Shown here piece after piece: positions 26,757 to 34,474 of a stretch of 35,562 nt of DNA. The translations under genes and the position numbers were made by a program. The notes under the pieces are model-generated. The model made no database searches, had not been told where the DNA came from, and saw only the letters and a list, made by a program, of their open reading frames with translations. Each line of letters opens with the position of its first letter. The stretch's first letter is position 1. Source of the stretch: Acidovorax sp. HMWF029 (GTDB lineage: Bacteria; Pseudomonadota; Gammaproteobacteria; Burkholderiales; Burkholderiaceae_C); contig NZ_QAIH01000006.1 in NCBI RefSeq assembly GCF_003060895.1, positions 1 through 35,562 on the forward strand, read 5' to 3'.

Positions 26757-28391
26757 ATGAACATCCTCCGCACCATCGGTATCGGCACCCGCCTTTACTT
26801 CCTCTCGTTCACACTCATCATCGGGCTGGGCACTGTCGCATTCGTGGCGTGGTTGCTCCTGTCCGAAATCAAGGCGCTAACCGGGAAGGTGCGTGATGAA
26901 GTGATCCCGCAGCAGCAGCGACTGGCCTCCATGGAGCTGAACGTGACGCGCGCGTCGCTCCAGCTTCGGCACGCGCTGCTGGTGGGCACCCCGTCAGACC
27001 TGAGCGCCACGCTTGCAGACATTGAGGACAAGCGCAAGCTCATCGGCTCCGCACAGCAAGCTCTTGGCACGGCAGCGCTCTCGCTCAAGGAAAAAGAGGA
27101 GTTTTCCACCTTGTCCAAAGCACTGGAGTATTTCTGGCAAGTGGCTGGGCAGAACGCCCAACTGATCACGCAAGGGCAAAAGGAGCAAGCATTCGAGTTC
27201 CTGGTAAACCAGACGATTCCGGCACGCAACACAGTGCTGCAACAACTGGCCAGCCAAAAACAGTTCCAAAACGAGTTCCTCGAGGAAAACGTCTCCGTTG
27301 TGCAAGCAGACGCAAGCAAAACGCTGCAGGTACTTTTGAGCTGCATCATTGCAGTGGCCGTGGGATTGCTGCTGTTTTCTTGGCATATCGCCAGCGTATT
27401 GAAACGCCGCGTGGTGACGGCCCGCGCGATCACGGAGCGAGTGCGCGATGGCGACCTGACTGCCGACATCCAAGACCACGCGAAAGACGAGTTCAGCCCG
27501 TTGCTGGCAGCCCTGGCAACCATGCAGGCCTCCCTCGCTCAGGTGGTTGAGCGGGTTCGCCAAGGCTCTGAAAGCGTGGCCAATGCGAGCGCCGAAATTT
27601 CCTCGGGCAACAGCGACCTATCCACCCGAACGGAAAGACAAGCCAGCGCGTTGGAAGAAACCGCAGCATCCATGGAAGAACTCAATTCCACGGTGCGACA
27701 GAATTCAGAAAATGCGCGGCAGGCCAACCAGCTGGCACAGAGTGCATCGACCGTTGCCAGCCGAGGCGGCGATGTGGTGTCCGATGTCGTGAGAACGATG
27801 CAGGACATCAATGACAGCTCGCAAAAGATATCCGAAATCATTGGGGTGATCGATGGGATTGCTTTCCAGACGAACATTCTTGCGCTGAATGCGGCAGTGG
27901 AAGCCGCCCGTGCCGGTGAGCAAGGCCGTGGATTCGCAGTGGTCGCCAGCGAGGTCCGCAGCCTGGCAGGCCGCTCGGCAGAGGCAGCACGCGAAATCAA
28001 GGCGCTGATCGGTGCCAGCGTAGAGCGCGTGGAAGCAGGCACCGCCCTGGTAGACCGTGCCGGGCAGACCATGAACGAGGTGGTCGCCTCCATCCGCCGC
28101 GTCACCGACATCATGGGCGAAATCACCGCAGCCAGTAGCGAGCAAAGCCAGGGCGTGGACCAGATCAACGAGGCCGTCACCCAGATGGACCAAGCCACTC
28201 AGCAGAACGCCGCCCTTGTCGAAGAGATGGCCGCCGCCGCTGCCAGCCTCAACCACCAGGCCGCAGAGCTGGTGGACACCGTGGCCACCTTCAAGCTGCC
28301 CGAGGTGCATGCACACCGCGCCGCCCTGCCCCATCAGCCTGCCCGCAGCCCCCTGCCGGGCCATGGCCAGGTGAGTATCGCTGCGGGCTGA
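26757..28391 (+). CDS. Methyl-accepting chemotaxis protein 1 (full length)
   Basis: Transmembrane chemoreceptor of 544 residues. TM1 lies at about 13-35, a periplasmic four-helix-bundle-type sensor at 36-188, TM2 at 190-210, HAMP at 211-265, then the signalling domain with the conserved hairpin tip [20 protein letters not shown] (366-385). Methylation-type helices flank the tip (e.g. [20 protein letters not shown]). It has no WESF pentapeptide at the end. From the last helix through the tail (28005-28346) it is nearly identical in DNA to receptor 3, including the tail [19 protein letters not shown], which is normally variable, so part of it was recently duplicated or converted. The ligand is unknown. 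Confidence 0.96.
   Translation: MNILRTIGIGTRLYFLSFTLIIGLGTVAFVAWLLLSEIKALTGKVRDEVIPQQQRLASMELNVTRASLQLRHALLVGTPSDLSATLADIEDKRKLIGSAQQALGTAALSLKEKEEFSTLSKALEYFWQVAGQNAQLITQGQKEQAFEFLVNQTIPARNTVLQQLASQKQFQNEFLEENVSVVQADASKTLQVLLSCIIAVAVGLLLFSWHIASVLKRRVVTARAITERVRDGDLTADIQDHAKDEFSPLLAALATMQASLAQVVERVRQGSESVANASAEISSGNSDLSTRTERQASALEETAASMEELNSTVRQNSENARQANQLAQSASTVASRGGDVVSDVVRTMQDINDSSQKISEIIGVIDGIAFQTNILALNAAVEAARAGEQGRGFAVVASEVRSLAGRSAEAAREIKALIGASVERVEAGTALVDRAGQTMNEVVASIRRVTDIMGEITAASSEQSQGVDQINEAVTQMDQATQQNAALVEEMAAAAASLNHQAAELVDTVATFKLPEVHAHRAALPHQPARSPLPGHGQVSIAAG
28005..28346 (+). repeat. 342-bp near-identical segment shared with 30529-30870, copy 1
   Basis: Aligns without gaps to the 3' end of receptor 3 (constant offset 2524), with a run of about 80 identical bases around ACCGCCCTGGTAGACCGTGC. 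It covers the end of the signalling domain and the tail. The identity stops near base 28346, and the last 15 codons differ. Confidence 0.9.
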
Positions 28392-28410
28392 CGGCAATCC
28401 GCTGGGTGTG

Positions 28411-28477
28411 CAGCCGCGCTGCGCGCGGGTCGCCTCTGCGCTGCAGCAGGTGGCCGGCAAGCAAGTGGCTCCATATG
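28411..28477 (-). pseudogene. Relic of the 3' part of xerC
   Basis: About 85 percent identical by eye to xerC bases 31063-31134 in the same orientation relative to the upstream receptor gene, e.g. TGCAGCAGGTGGC and CATATG shared. It corresponds to XerC residues 266-290, the active-site block HMLRHSFASHLLQ...GDLRAV. A 2-base deletion near the CATATG breaks the frame and a 3-base deletion removes one codon, so it is not coding. It lies directly upstream of the cheW relic and marks the right end of a duplicated unit. Confidence 0.65.
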
Positions 28478-28510
28478 TCCGCACAGCAAGGCGACATAGG
28501 CCCTGAGCGC

Positions 28511-28615
28511 GCTCTGGCCATCGGCGCAATCGGCCAGCGCATGTCGATCCTGCTCGGTGTCGAAAAATTTCTTGCCAATTCTGCACGGAGTGATACACAT
28601 GCCGTCTGTCACTGA
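28511..28615 (+). pseudogene. Relic of the 3' end of a cheW gene
   Basis: The frame at 28511-28582 reads ALAIGAIGQRMSILL then GVEKFLANS, which aligns residue by residue with the last part of intact CheW ([14 protein letters not shown] then DIEQLLAS), and stops at a TGA (28613-28615). Nothing of the first 140 residues of CheW is present. The relic sits directly in front of the second receptor gene, as intact cheW sits in front of the first. Confidence 0.8.
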
Positions 28616-28647
28616 GTCGCTGCACAACCTGCAAGGAACTGCACACC

Positions 28648-29205
28648 ATGAACTTCAACGACCTGAAGATTTCTACCCGGCTCACGCTGGGCTTTGGTCT
28701 GATGGGTCTGCTCATTGGCATCATGGGCACCATGTCCATGGGGCTGGCCCACCGCGCGGATACAGCCTTCCACTCCATCATTGACGACCGTTTTCCCAAG
28801 GTATTGAACCTGCATGTAACCAAGGAGGATGTGACGGCCGTGGAGCTGGCACTCACGCAGATGCTGCTGGATACCCGCCCCGAGAGCATCCAACGCCACC
28901 AGGCCACGGTCAACCGCAAGCGCAAAGAGATCACACAGCTCCTCGATACCCTGGGCCAGCAGATCACCTCGCCCCAAGGCAAAACCGTGGCGCTGGCGCC
29001 CCCCGACCGTGCAGAGACCCTGGCGCTCACTCAGCACACCCCACGGGCCAAGCAGCAGCGCACCGCGGCTCGGCCGATGGTGGGCAACCACAACAACCCA
29101 CGCCCTGCCCAGGGCCACCGGACCCGCATCACCACCGCCCCGCAGCCCGCCACCTACGCGATGGCACCTGCAGGCGGGGGTGAAGCAAATTGGGAGAGTT
29201 TCTGA
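28648..29205 (+). CDS. Truncated chemoreceptor: sensor N-terminus fused to the CheR-tether tail
   Basis: The 185-residue product starts like a receptor (MNFNDLKISTRLTLGFGLMG, TM1 at about 12-33) and continues through about 80 residues of a four-helix-bundle sensor (to QLLDTLGQQITSPQGKTV, residue 114). It then jumps to a Pro/Ala/Arg/Thr-rich linker and ends in EANWESF, the CheR/CheB-binding pentapeptide. TM2, HAMP and the whole signalling domain are missing, with the frame intact across the join. This is most simply an in-frame internal deletion of about 300 codons. If expressed, the tail would be on the wrong side of the membrane (after one TM helix), so a tether role is unlikely; it is probably a decaying gene. 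Confidence 0.75.
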   Translation: MNFNDLKISTRLTLGFGLMGLLIGIMGTMSMGLAHRADTAFHSIIDDRFPKVLNLHVTKEDVTAVELALTQMLLDTRPESIQRHQATVNRKRKEITQLLDTLGQQITSPQGKTVALAPPDRAETLALTQHTPRAKQQRTAARPMVGNHNNPRPAQGHRTRITTAPQPATYAMAPAGGGEANWESF

Positions 29206-29277
29206 CGCGTCACAAACGCGGCATGCACCCAGCCCCACAGTTGGGTGACGGTCTTTTTACCAAGCAGGGCGTTCACC

Positions 29278-30915
29278 ATGAACTTCAAACAGCTGAAAGT
29301 TTCAACCCGCCTGTCGCTGCTGCTCGCAGCACTGTGCCTGCTCACCATAGCCATTGGCAGCGTCGGCCTGACAGGCATGCAGCGCGCCAATGCAGGCTTG
29401 AATACCGTATACCAGGACCGGGTGGTCCCCCTCAAGCAGATCAAGCTGGTGTCAGACGCCTACGCCGTGAACGTAGTGGACACTGCGCACAAAGTGCGGG
29501 ACGGAGCCCTCACGCACCAGCAGGGGCTCGATTCCATCGCCCGGGCCAAAAAGGAAATCAGCGAGAACTGGAGCGCCTACCTGGCCACCGAACTGGTGGC
29601 CGACGAGGTGCGGCTGGCCGCGCAGTTCAAAACGTTGCAACCTCAGGCCGATGGTGCCGTGCGCACCCTGGAGGAACTGATTGCACGCAAGGACCTGCCA
29701 GGACTCACCGCCTATGCAGCCAAGGAGATGTACCCCGCACTCGACCCCTTGCAAGACGTGCTGGGCGCGCTGGTGCAGGTGCAGCTGGATACAGCCCGCA
29801 AGGAATACGACCAAGCCGTGGTGTCCTATGTCAACACCCGGCTGTTTGTGGCTCTGGCAATTGCAGGCGGCGTGTTGTTTGCACTGGGTTTTGGAACCCT
29901 GGTGGCTCGCAGCATCGTCGGTGAGCTGGGCACCGAGCCCGGCACCGCCGCCGCGCTGGCGCGCAGCGTGGCCCATGGCGACCTCACGGTGGCCATCCAC
30001 CTCAAGCCCGGTGACACGACCAGCCTGATGGCACAGCTCAAGCGCATGCAGGACAGCCTGGTGGCGATGGTGGCCATGGTGCACCAGAGTTCGGTCAACG
30101 TAGCCAGTGCGTCCGAGCAGATTGCCCAGGGCAACAACAGCCTGTCGTCTCGCACCGAAGAACAGGCCAGCGCGCTTGAGGAAACCGCTGCGTCGATGGA
30201 ACAGCTCAATGCGACCGTGCGGCAGAACGCCGACAGCTCGCTCCAGGCTAACCAGCTCGCACGCAGCGCCACCACCATTGCCATGCAGGGCGGTGAGGTC
30301 GTGGCTGACGTGGTGCGCACCATGAAGGACATCAACGACAGCAGCAGCAAGATCACCGAGATCATCGGCGTGATCGACTCCATCGCCTTTCAGACCAACA
30401 TCCTGGCACTCAATGCCGCTGTTGAAGCCGCCCGGGCCGGCGAGCAAGGCCAGGGCTTTGCCGTAGTGGCCACCGAGGTGCGTGTGCTGGCCAGCCGCTC
30501 TGCCGCAGCCTCGCGCGAGATCAAGAGCCTGATCGGCGCCAGCGTAGAGCGCGTGGAAGCAGGTACCGCCCTGGTAGACCGTGCCGGGCAGACCATGAAC
30601 GAGGTGGTCGCCTCCATCCGCCGCGTCACCGACATCATGGGCGAGATCAGCGCTGCCAGCACCGAGCAGAGCGAGGGCATGGATCAGATCAGTGAGGCCG
30701 TCACCCAGATGGACCAGGCCACCCAGCAGAATGCCGCCCTGGTCGAAGAGATGGCCGCCGCCGCTGCCAGCCTCAACCACCAGGCCGGAGAGCTGGTGGA
30801 CACCGTGGCCACCTTCAAGCTGCCCGAGGTGCATGCACACCGCGCCGCCCTGCCCCACCAGCCTGCCCGCCACCCCCTGCTGGAACACGGCCAGAGCACC
30901 ATCGCTGCGGCCTGA
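29278..30915 (+). CDS. Methyl-accepting chemotaxis protein 3 (full length)
   Basis: Transmembrane chemoreceptor of 545 residues. TM1 lies at about 11-33, a four-helix-bundle-type sensor at 34-188, TM2 at about 189-212 ([20 protein letters not shown]), then HAMP, and the signalling domain with the tip [20 protein letters not shown]. The start at 29278 ([14 protein letters not shown]) resembles the start of the truncated receptor and has AGGG eight bases upstream; an in-frame start at 29245 would add 11 residues without support. There is no WESF tail. The last 342 bp before the variable end match receptor 1. The gene converges on xerC, 30 bases away. Confidence 0.96.
   Translation: MNFKQLKVSTRLSLLLAALCLLTIAIGSVGLTGMQRANAGLNTVYQDRVVPLKQIKLVSDAYAVNVVDTAHKVRDGALTHQQGLDSIARAKKEISENWSAYLATELVADEVRLAAQFKTLQPQADGAVRTLEELIARKDLPGLTAYAAKEMYPALDPLQDVLGALVQVQLDTARKEYDQAVVSYVNTRLFVALAIAGGVLFALGFGTLVARSIVGELGTEPGTAAALARSVAHGDLTVAIHLKPGDTTSLMAQLKRMQDSLVAMVAMVHQSSVNVASASEQIAQGNNSLSSRTEEQASALEETAASMEQLNATVRQNADSSLQANQLARSATTIAMQGGEVVADVVRTMKDINDSSSKITEIIGVIDSIAFQTNILALNAAVEAARAGEQGQGFAVVATEVRVLASRSAAASREIKSLIGASVERVEAGTALVDRAGQTMNEVVASIRRVTDIMGEISAASTEQSEGMDQISEAVTQMDQATQQNAALVEEMAAAAASLNHQAGELVDTVATFKLPEVHAHRAALPHQPARHPLLEHGQSTIAAA
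30529..30870 (+). repeat. 342-bp near-identical segment shared with 28005-28346, copy 2
   Basis: Second copy of the receptor 3' segment. Differences from copy 1 are mostly scattered single bases, concentrated in a short stretch around 30650-30695. Confidence 0.9.
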
Positions 30916-30945
30916 TGCTTGTCGCGGGGCGGACCGCAAACGGCC

Positions 30946-31929
30946 TCAGTCGCCTGAATTTTTCCTGCGCGCGCGGGGATGGGCTGCGTCGTACACCTTG
31001 GCAAGATGCTGGAAGTCGAGCCGTGTATAGACCTGCGTGGTGGTGATGTTGGCGTGGCCCAGCAGCTCTTGTACGGCGCGCAGGTCGCCGCTGCTTTGCA
31101 GCAGGTGGCTGGCAAACGAGTGGCGCAACATATGCGGGTGCACGGGCGTGGTCAGCCCGGCCTGCTGGCTGCGCTGGCGCAGGCGCAGCCAGATGGACTG
31201 CGCCGTAAGCCGTGCACCCCGCTGGCCCACGAACAGCGCGGCATCCAGCCGCGCCGCGCCATCACCGCCAAACGGCGTGGCGCGGATGGCCAGCCAGGCC
31301 TGCAGCGCTGCAATGGCAGCTGCGCCTACCGGCACGCTGCGGCGCTTGCTGCCCTTGCCAAACACATGGGCCTCGCCCGCCTGCAGATCGACCCAGCCGC
31401 GCCCCAGGCGATGGGTGTCGGCGTTCGCAACAGCATCCAGCCCTGCCAGCTCGCCCACGCGCAAGCCGCAGCCATACAGCAGCTCGACCATGGCGGCATC
31501 GCGCGCCTCCAGCCAGGGGTCGGCGCCAGTGTTGTCGAATTCGGCCAGCCGCACGGCATCGTCCACGCCCAGCGCCTTGGGCAGGGGCTTGGGCGCCTTG
31601 GGGGCGCGCACATCCTGCACCGGGTTGTGCGCAATCAGCCCCTGCCGTCCGGCCCAGGTGAAGAACCCACGCCAGCCCGAGAGGATGAGCGCAATGCCGC
31701 GCCCGCTGCGCCCCGCGCTGTGCATCTGCGCCACAAAGCGGCGGATGTGGGCGCTGGTGAGCTGCAGCAGCGGCACGTTCACGCCCGCTGCGAACTGCGC
31801 CAACCTCTCCAGGTCCAGGGTGTAGAGCGTGAGCGTGCGCGCGGCCAGCCGCTTTTCTACGCGCACATGCTCCAGATAGCGCAGGACCTGCGGGTCTGCG
31901 GGGGTTTGCGTGGGCCGCGCGTCGGGCAT
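30946..31929 (-). CDS. xerC: Tyrosine recombinase XerC
   Basis: Site-specific recombinase that, with XerD, resolves chromosome dimers at dif. The 327-residue product has an N-terminal core-binding domain (VLRYLEHVRVEKRLAARTLTLY) and the catalytic residues in order: R157 (CGLRVGEL), K192 (GKGSKRR), H266 and R269 (HMLRH), H292 (LLGHANITTTQ) and the nucleophile Y301 (VYTRLD). It is the last gene of dapF-DUF484-xerC, the order found in many proteobacteria. A GC-rich hairpin repeat separates it from DUF484. A degraded copy of codons 266-290 is present at 28411-28477. Confidence 0.97.
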   Translation of the reverse strand: MPDARPTQTPADPQVLRYLEHVRVEKRLAARTLTLYTLDLERLAQFAAGVNVPLLQLTSAHIRRFVAQMHSAGRSGRGIALILSGWRGFFTWAGRQGLIAHNPVQDVRAPKAPKPLPKALGVDDAVRLAEFDNTGADPWLEARDAAMVELLYGCGLRVGELAGLDAVANADTHRLGRGWVDLQAGEAHVFGKGSKRRSVPVGAAAIAALQAWLAIRATPFGGDGAARLDAALFVGQRGARLTAQSIWLRLRQRSQQAGLTTPVHPHMLRHSFASHLLQSSGDLRAVQELLGHANITTTQVYTRLDFQHLAKVYDAAHPRARRKNSGD

Positions 31930-31959
31930 GGAGCACTACCCCAGCAACTGGCGCGCCCC

Positions 31960-32047
31960 AAGGTCTGCACCACCGCGGAACCGGCTTCGCCGGGCCAGGG
32001 GTGGCGTCCCCCCGCAGGGGGGAAGCGGCGCAGCCGCACAGGGGGGC
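31960..32047 (-). repeat. GC-rich hairpin repeat after the DUF484 gene (copy R2)
   Basis: Directly after the DUF484 stop codon the minus strand reads GCCCCCCTGTGCGGCTGCGC, CGCTTCCCCCC, a hairpin (CCCCCC-TGC-GGGGGG) and GACGCCACCCC, then a second hairpin CCGGC-GAA-GCCGG. The block order matches copy R1 at 20622-20758. It lies between DUF484 and xerC and could terminate or attenuate before xerC. Confidence 0.65.
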
Positions 32048-32048
32048 A

Positions 32049-32741
32049 TCATTTCAAGCGCAGCAGCGCAGCGCTGGCCAGCTCGGCCATGCGCGACAGG
32101 AAGTCGGTGCCCATGGTGGCATCAAACCGCTGCGGGTCGTGCGAGCCCAGCACCAGCAGGCCAAACGCAGGCGTGGCGCTGTCGATGGCGCCCGCGCGCA
32201 GTGGCAGCAGGGCCAGCGACTGGGCCGGCTCGCCCGCCTCAGCTGCCAGCCAGCCCGCAGGCTCAAAGCCCAGGTTGGGGCCGCAGAACGGCATGGTCAG
32301 CGACGAGGCAAACGCGCGCGCGTCTTCGCTGGCGCCCTGGGTGAAATCGGCGTCGATGTACGGTGCAGCCACTTCCCACACACGCACCGCCGCCTGGGGC
32401 ACGTCGAACAATGTGCGAACACCCTCGACCACGGCCTGCGGCAGGTCGAACGGGTCGCGCACCTGCAGCAAGCTGCCGGTCCACTGGTGCACCTTGTGGG
32501 CAATGGCCGCGTTTTCGGTGCTGTTGCGCACCATTTCCATGATGCGCTGCTCCAGGCCCTTGATCTTCTCGCGCAGCATCTCGGCCTGGCGCTCCTGCAG
32601 GCTCACGGCGCGCGCGCCGTGGGGGCTGGTGATCTGCACGCTGGCCAACACCTCGGCATGCCGCTCGAAGAAGCCAGGGGTGTTCGTCAAAAACTGGGCG
32701 ATGTCGTCTTCGGTGATCGGTGGGATGTGGGAGGTCGTCAT
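32049..32741 (-). CDS. DUF484 family protein
   Basis: A 230-residue cytoplasmic protein of the DUF484 (YigA) family, GAF-like in fold, of unknown biochemical function. The N-terminus has [20 protein letters not shown] and [20 protein letters not shown], typical of the family; the C-terminal part ([34 protein letters not shown]) is the GAF-like core. Start overlaps the dapF stop by 4 bases. The dapF-DUF484-xerC order is conserved in gammaproteobacteria and betaproteobacteria. Confidence 0.9.
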   Translation of the reverse strand: MTTSHIPPITEDDIAQFLTNTPGFFERHAEVLASVQITSPHGARAVSLQERQAEMLREKIKGLEQRIMEMVRNSTENAAIAHKVHQWTGSLLQVRDPFDLPQAVVEGVRTLFDVPQAAVRVWEVAAPYIDADFTQGASEDARAFASSLTMPFCGPNLGFEPAGWLAAEAGEPAQSLALLPLRAGAIDSATPAFGLLVLGSHDPQRFDATMGTDFLSRMAELASAALLRLK

Positions 32742-33619
32742 ACGAGGGAGTCAGGGATGTCGATCTGGCCTTCGAACACCGTGGTGGCGGGGCCGGTCAT
32801 GAAAACGGAGTCGGCCTCCTGGCCGCTCCAGGCAATGGTGAGGCGACCGCCGCGCGTATCCACATGCACCTCGGAGTCGAGCAGACCCAGACGGATGCCC
32901 GCCGACACCGCCGCGCAGGCGCCGGTGCCACAGGCCAGGGTCTCGCCCACGCCGCGTTCGAACACACGCAGGCGCACATGGGTGCGGTCCACAATCTGCA
33001 GATAGCCCGCATTCACCCGCTGGGGAAAGCGCGCGTGGCTTTCGATGAGGGGGCCGGTTTCTTGCACGGGCGCAGTGTCCACGTTGTCCACCAGCTGTAC
33101 GGCATGGGGATTGCCCATGGACACAACAGCTACCAAAACGATAGCTGAAAACGCTTTACCATCAGGCGGCAACGGCCACTTTTGCCCTAAACCTTGCGCC
33201 ACGGGCACCAGGCCGGACGCATCAAAAGGCACCTTGGCGGGATCGAACTCAGGGCGGCCCATGTCCACCGTGACACGGCCGTCGGCCGTCAGGCGCGGGG
33301 CAATCACGCCGCTTTGGGTTTGCACACGGATCTGGTCCTTGTCCGTGAGGCCCTTGTCGTGCACAAAGCGCGCAAAGCAACGCGCGCCGTTGCCACACTG
33401 CTCCACCTCGCCGCCATCGGCGTTGTGGATCACGTATTCAAAGTCGATGCCTTCGCCCGGCGATGGCCGCACGGTGAGAATCTGGTCGGCACCCACGCCA
33501 AAGTGGCGGTCGGCCAGAAAGCGGTACTGCGCCGCAGACAGCCCCAGACGGCCCTGGGTTTCGTCGAGCACCACAAAATCGTTGCCCGCGCCTTGCATTT
33601 TGGTAAAGCGAATCTGCAT
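32738..33619 (-). CDS. dapF: Diaminopimelate epimerase
   Basis: Cofactor-free racemase that converts L,L- to meso-diaminopimelate, the substrate of MurE and the precursor of lysine. The 293-residue product has both catalytic cysteines in their motifs, [16 protein letters not shown] and ACGTGACAA, and the N-terminal [13 protein letters not shown]. Between the two halves there is a stretch ([22 protein letters not shown]) that is longer than usual; it contains a 17-bp mini-element at 33129-33145. The start at 33619 has no clear ribosome site. It is divergent from the glutathione transferase gene. Confidence 0.97.
   Translation of the reverse strand: MQIRFTKMQGAGNDFVVLDETQGRLGLSAAQYRFLADRHFGVGADQILTVRPSPGEGIDFEYVIHNADGGEVEQCGNGARCFARFVHDKGLTDKDQIRVQTQSGVIAPRLTADGRVTVDMGRPEFDPAKVPFDASGLVPVAQGLGQKWPLPPDGKAFSAIVLVAVVSMGNPHAVQLVDNVDTAPVQETGPLIESHARFPQRVNAGYLQIVDRTHVRLRVFERGVGETLACGTGACAAVSAGIRLGLLDSEVHVDTRGGRLTIAWSGQEADSVFMTGPATTVFEGQIDIPDSLV
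33129..33145 (-). repeat. 17-bp AT-rich mini-element, copy E (inside dapF)
   Basis: Minus strand GCTATCGTTTTGGTAGC, itself nearly palindromic (GCTA/TAGC ends). It is sense to dapF and read as A-I-V-L-V-A, the same codon phase as copies D and G. Confidence 0.65.
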
Positions 33620-33674
33620 GGGAAGGGATTATGGCCCCGGCCCTGCGTTCCACCGGGAGCGGGCGTAGGCTTCG

Positions 33675-33704
33675 CAACCTCCGTTCAACCTCCGTTCAAC
33701 CTCT
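33675..33704. repeat. 11-bp tandem repeat between dapF and the glutathione transferase gene
   Basis: CAACCTCCGTT occurs twice in tandem (33675-33685, 33686-33696) with a partial third copy CAACCTCT. It lies about 12 bases before the transferase ATG, close to where its leader would be. Copy number may vary between strains. Confidence 0.8.
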
Positions 33705-33716
33705 AGAGATCCTCGC

Positions 33717-34421
33717 ATGACCGATCTTTCCGCTTTTGCCATCACCCGCAAGTGGCCTGCCCAGCACCCCGACCGCATCCAGCTGTATTCGCTGCCAACG
33801 CCCAACGGCGTGAAGGTGTCGATTGCCCTCGAAGAACTGGGCCTGCCCTACGAGCCCCACTTGGTGAGCTTTGAGACCAACGACCAGACCTCGCCCGAGT
33901 TCCTGTCGCTCAACCCCAACAACAAGATCCCGGCCATCCTCGATCCGAACGGCCCGGACGGCAAGCCGCTGGCACTGTTCGAGTCCGGCGCCATCCTGGT
34001 GTACCTGGCCAGCAAGGCCGGCCAGCTGCTGCCGCAGAACACCACCGGGCGCTATGAAACCCTGCAGTGGGTGATGTGGCAGATGGGCGGCGTGGGGCCC
34101 ATGTTTGGCCAGCTCGGGTTCTTCCACAAGTTTGCGGGCAAGGACTATGAAGACAAACGCCCACGCGACCGCTATGTGGCCGAGTCCAAGCGTCTGCTGG
34201 GCGTGCTGGACCAGCGCCTGGCGGACCGCCAGTGGGTGATGGGCGACCAGTACACCATCGCCGACATCGCCATCCTGCCCTGGGTGCGCAACCTGGTGGG
34301 CTTTTATGGCGCGGGCGAGCTGGTGGAGTTCGACCAGTTCAAGGCGGTGCAGCGGGTGCTCGCCGCCTTTGCGGCGCGCCCGGCCGTGGCCCGGGGGCTG
34401 GCAATCCCTGCGCGCGGCTGA
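33717..34421 (+). CDS. Glutathione S-transferase, Nu-class (YfcG/YghU)-like
   Basis: A 234-residue cytosolic GST. The N-terminal thioredoxin-fold domain has LYSLPTPNGVKVSIALEELG, and the TPNGxKV signature is that of the Nu class, whose members bind two glutathiones and reduce disulfides. NPNNKIPAILDPNG carries the cis-proline and ALFESGAILVYLASK the glutathione-contacting Glu-Ser. The C-terminal all-helical domain ends with the conserved TIADIAILPWVR. A longer N-terminus (ITRKWPAQHPDRIQLYSLPT) also fits YghU-like proteins. The physiological substrate is unknown. Its leader contains the 11-bp tandem repeat. Confidence 0.93.
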   Translation: MTDLSAFAITRKWPAQHPDRIQLYSLPTPNGVKVSIALEELGLPYEPHLVSFETNDQTSPEFLSLNPNNKIPAILDPNGPDGKPLALFESGAILVYLASKAGQLLPQNTTGRYETLQWVMWQMGGVGPMFGQLGFFHKFAGKDYEDKRPRDRYVAESKRLLGVLDQRLADRQWVMGDQYTIADIAILPWVRNLVGFYGAGELVEFDQFKAVQRVLAAFAARPAVARGLAIPARG

Positions 34422-34474
34422 CGCAGCGGGGCAGCCGGACAGACAAGCGGGCACCGGGCCTCGATAATGGCCCG

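Noticed and set aside
28406-28510. Continuous small protein gene at 28406-28615
   Set aside because: The first half is antisense xerC relic and the second half cheW relic. The open frame is accidental, so it is listed as two relics instead.
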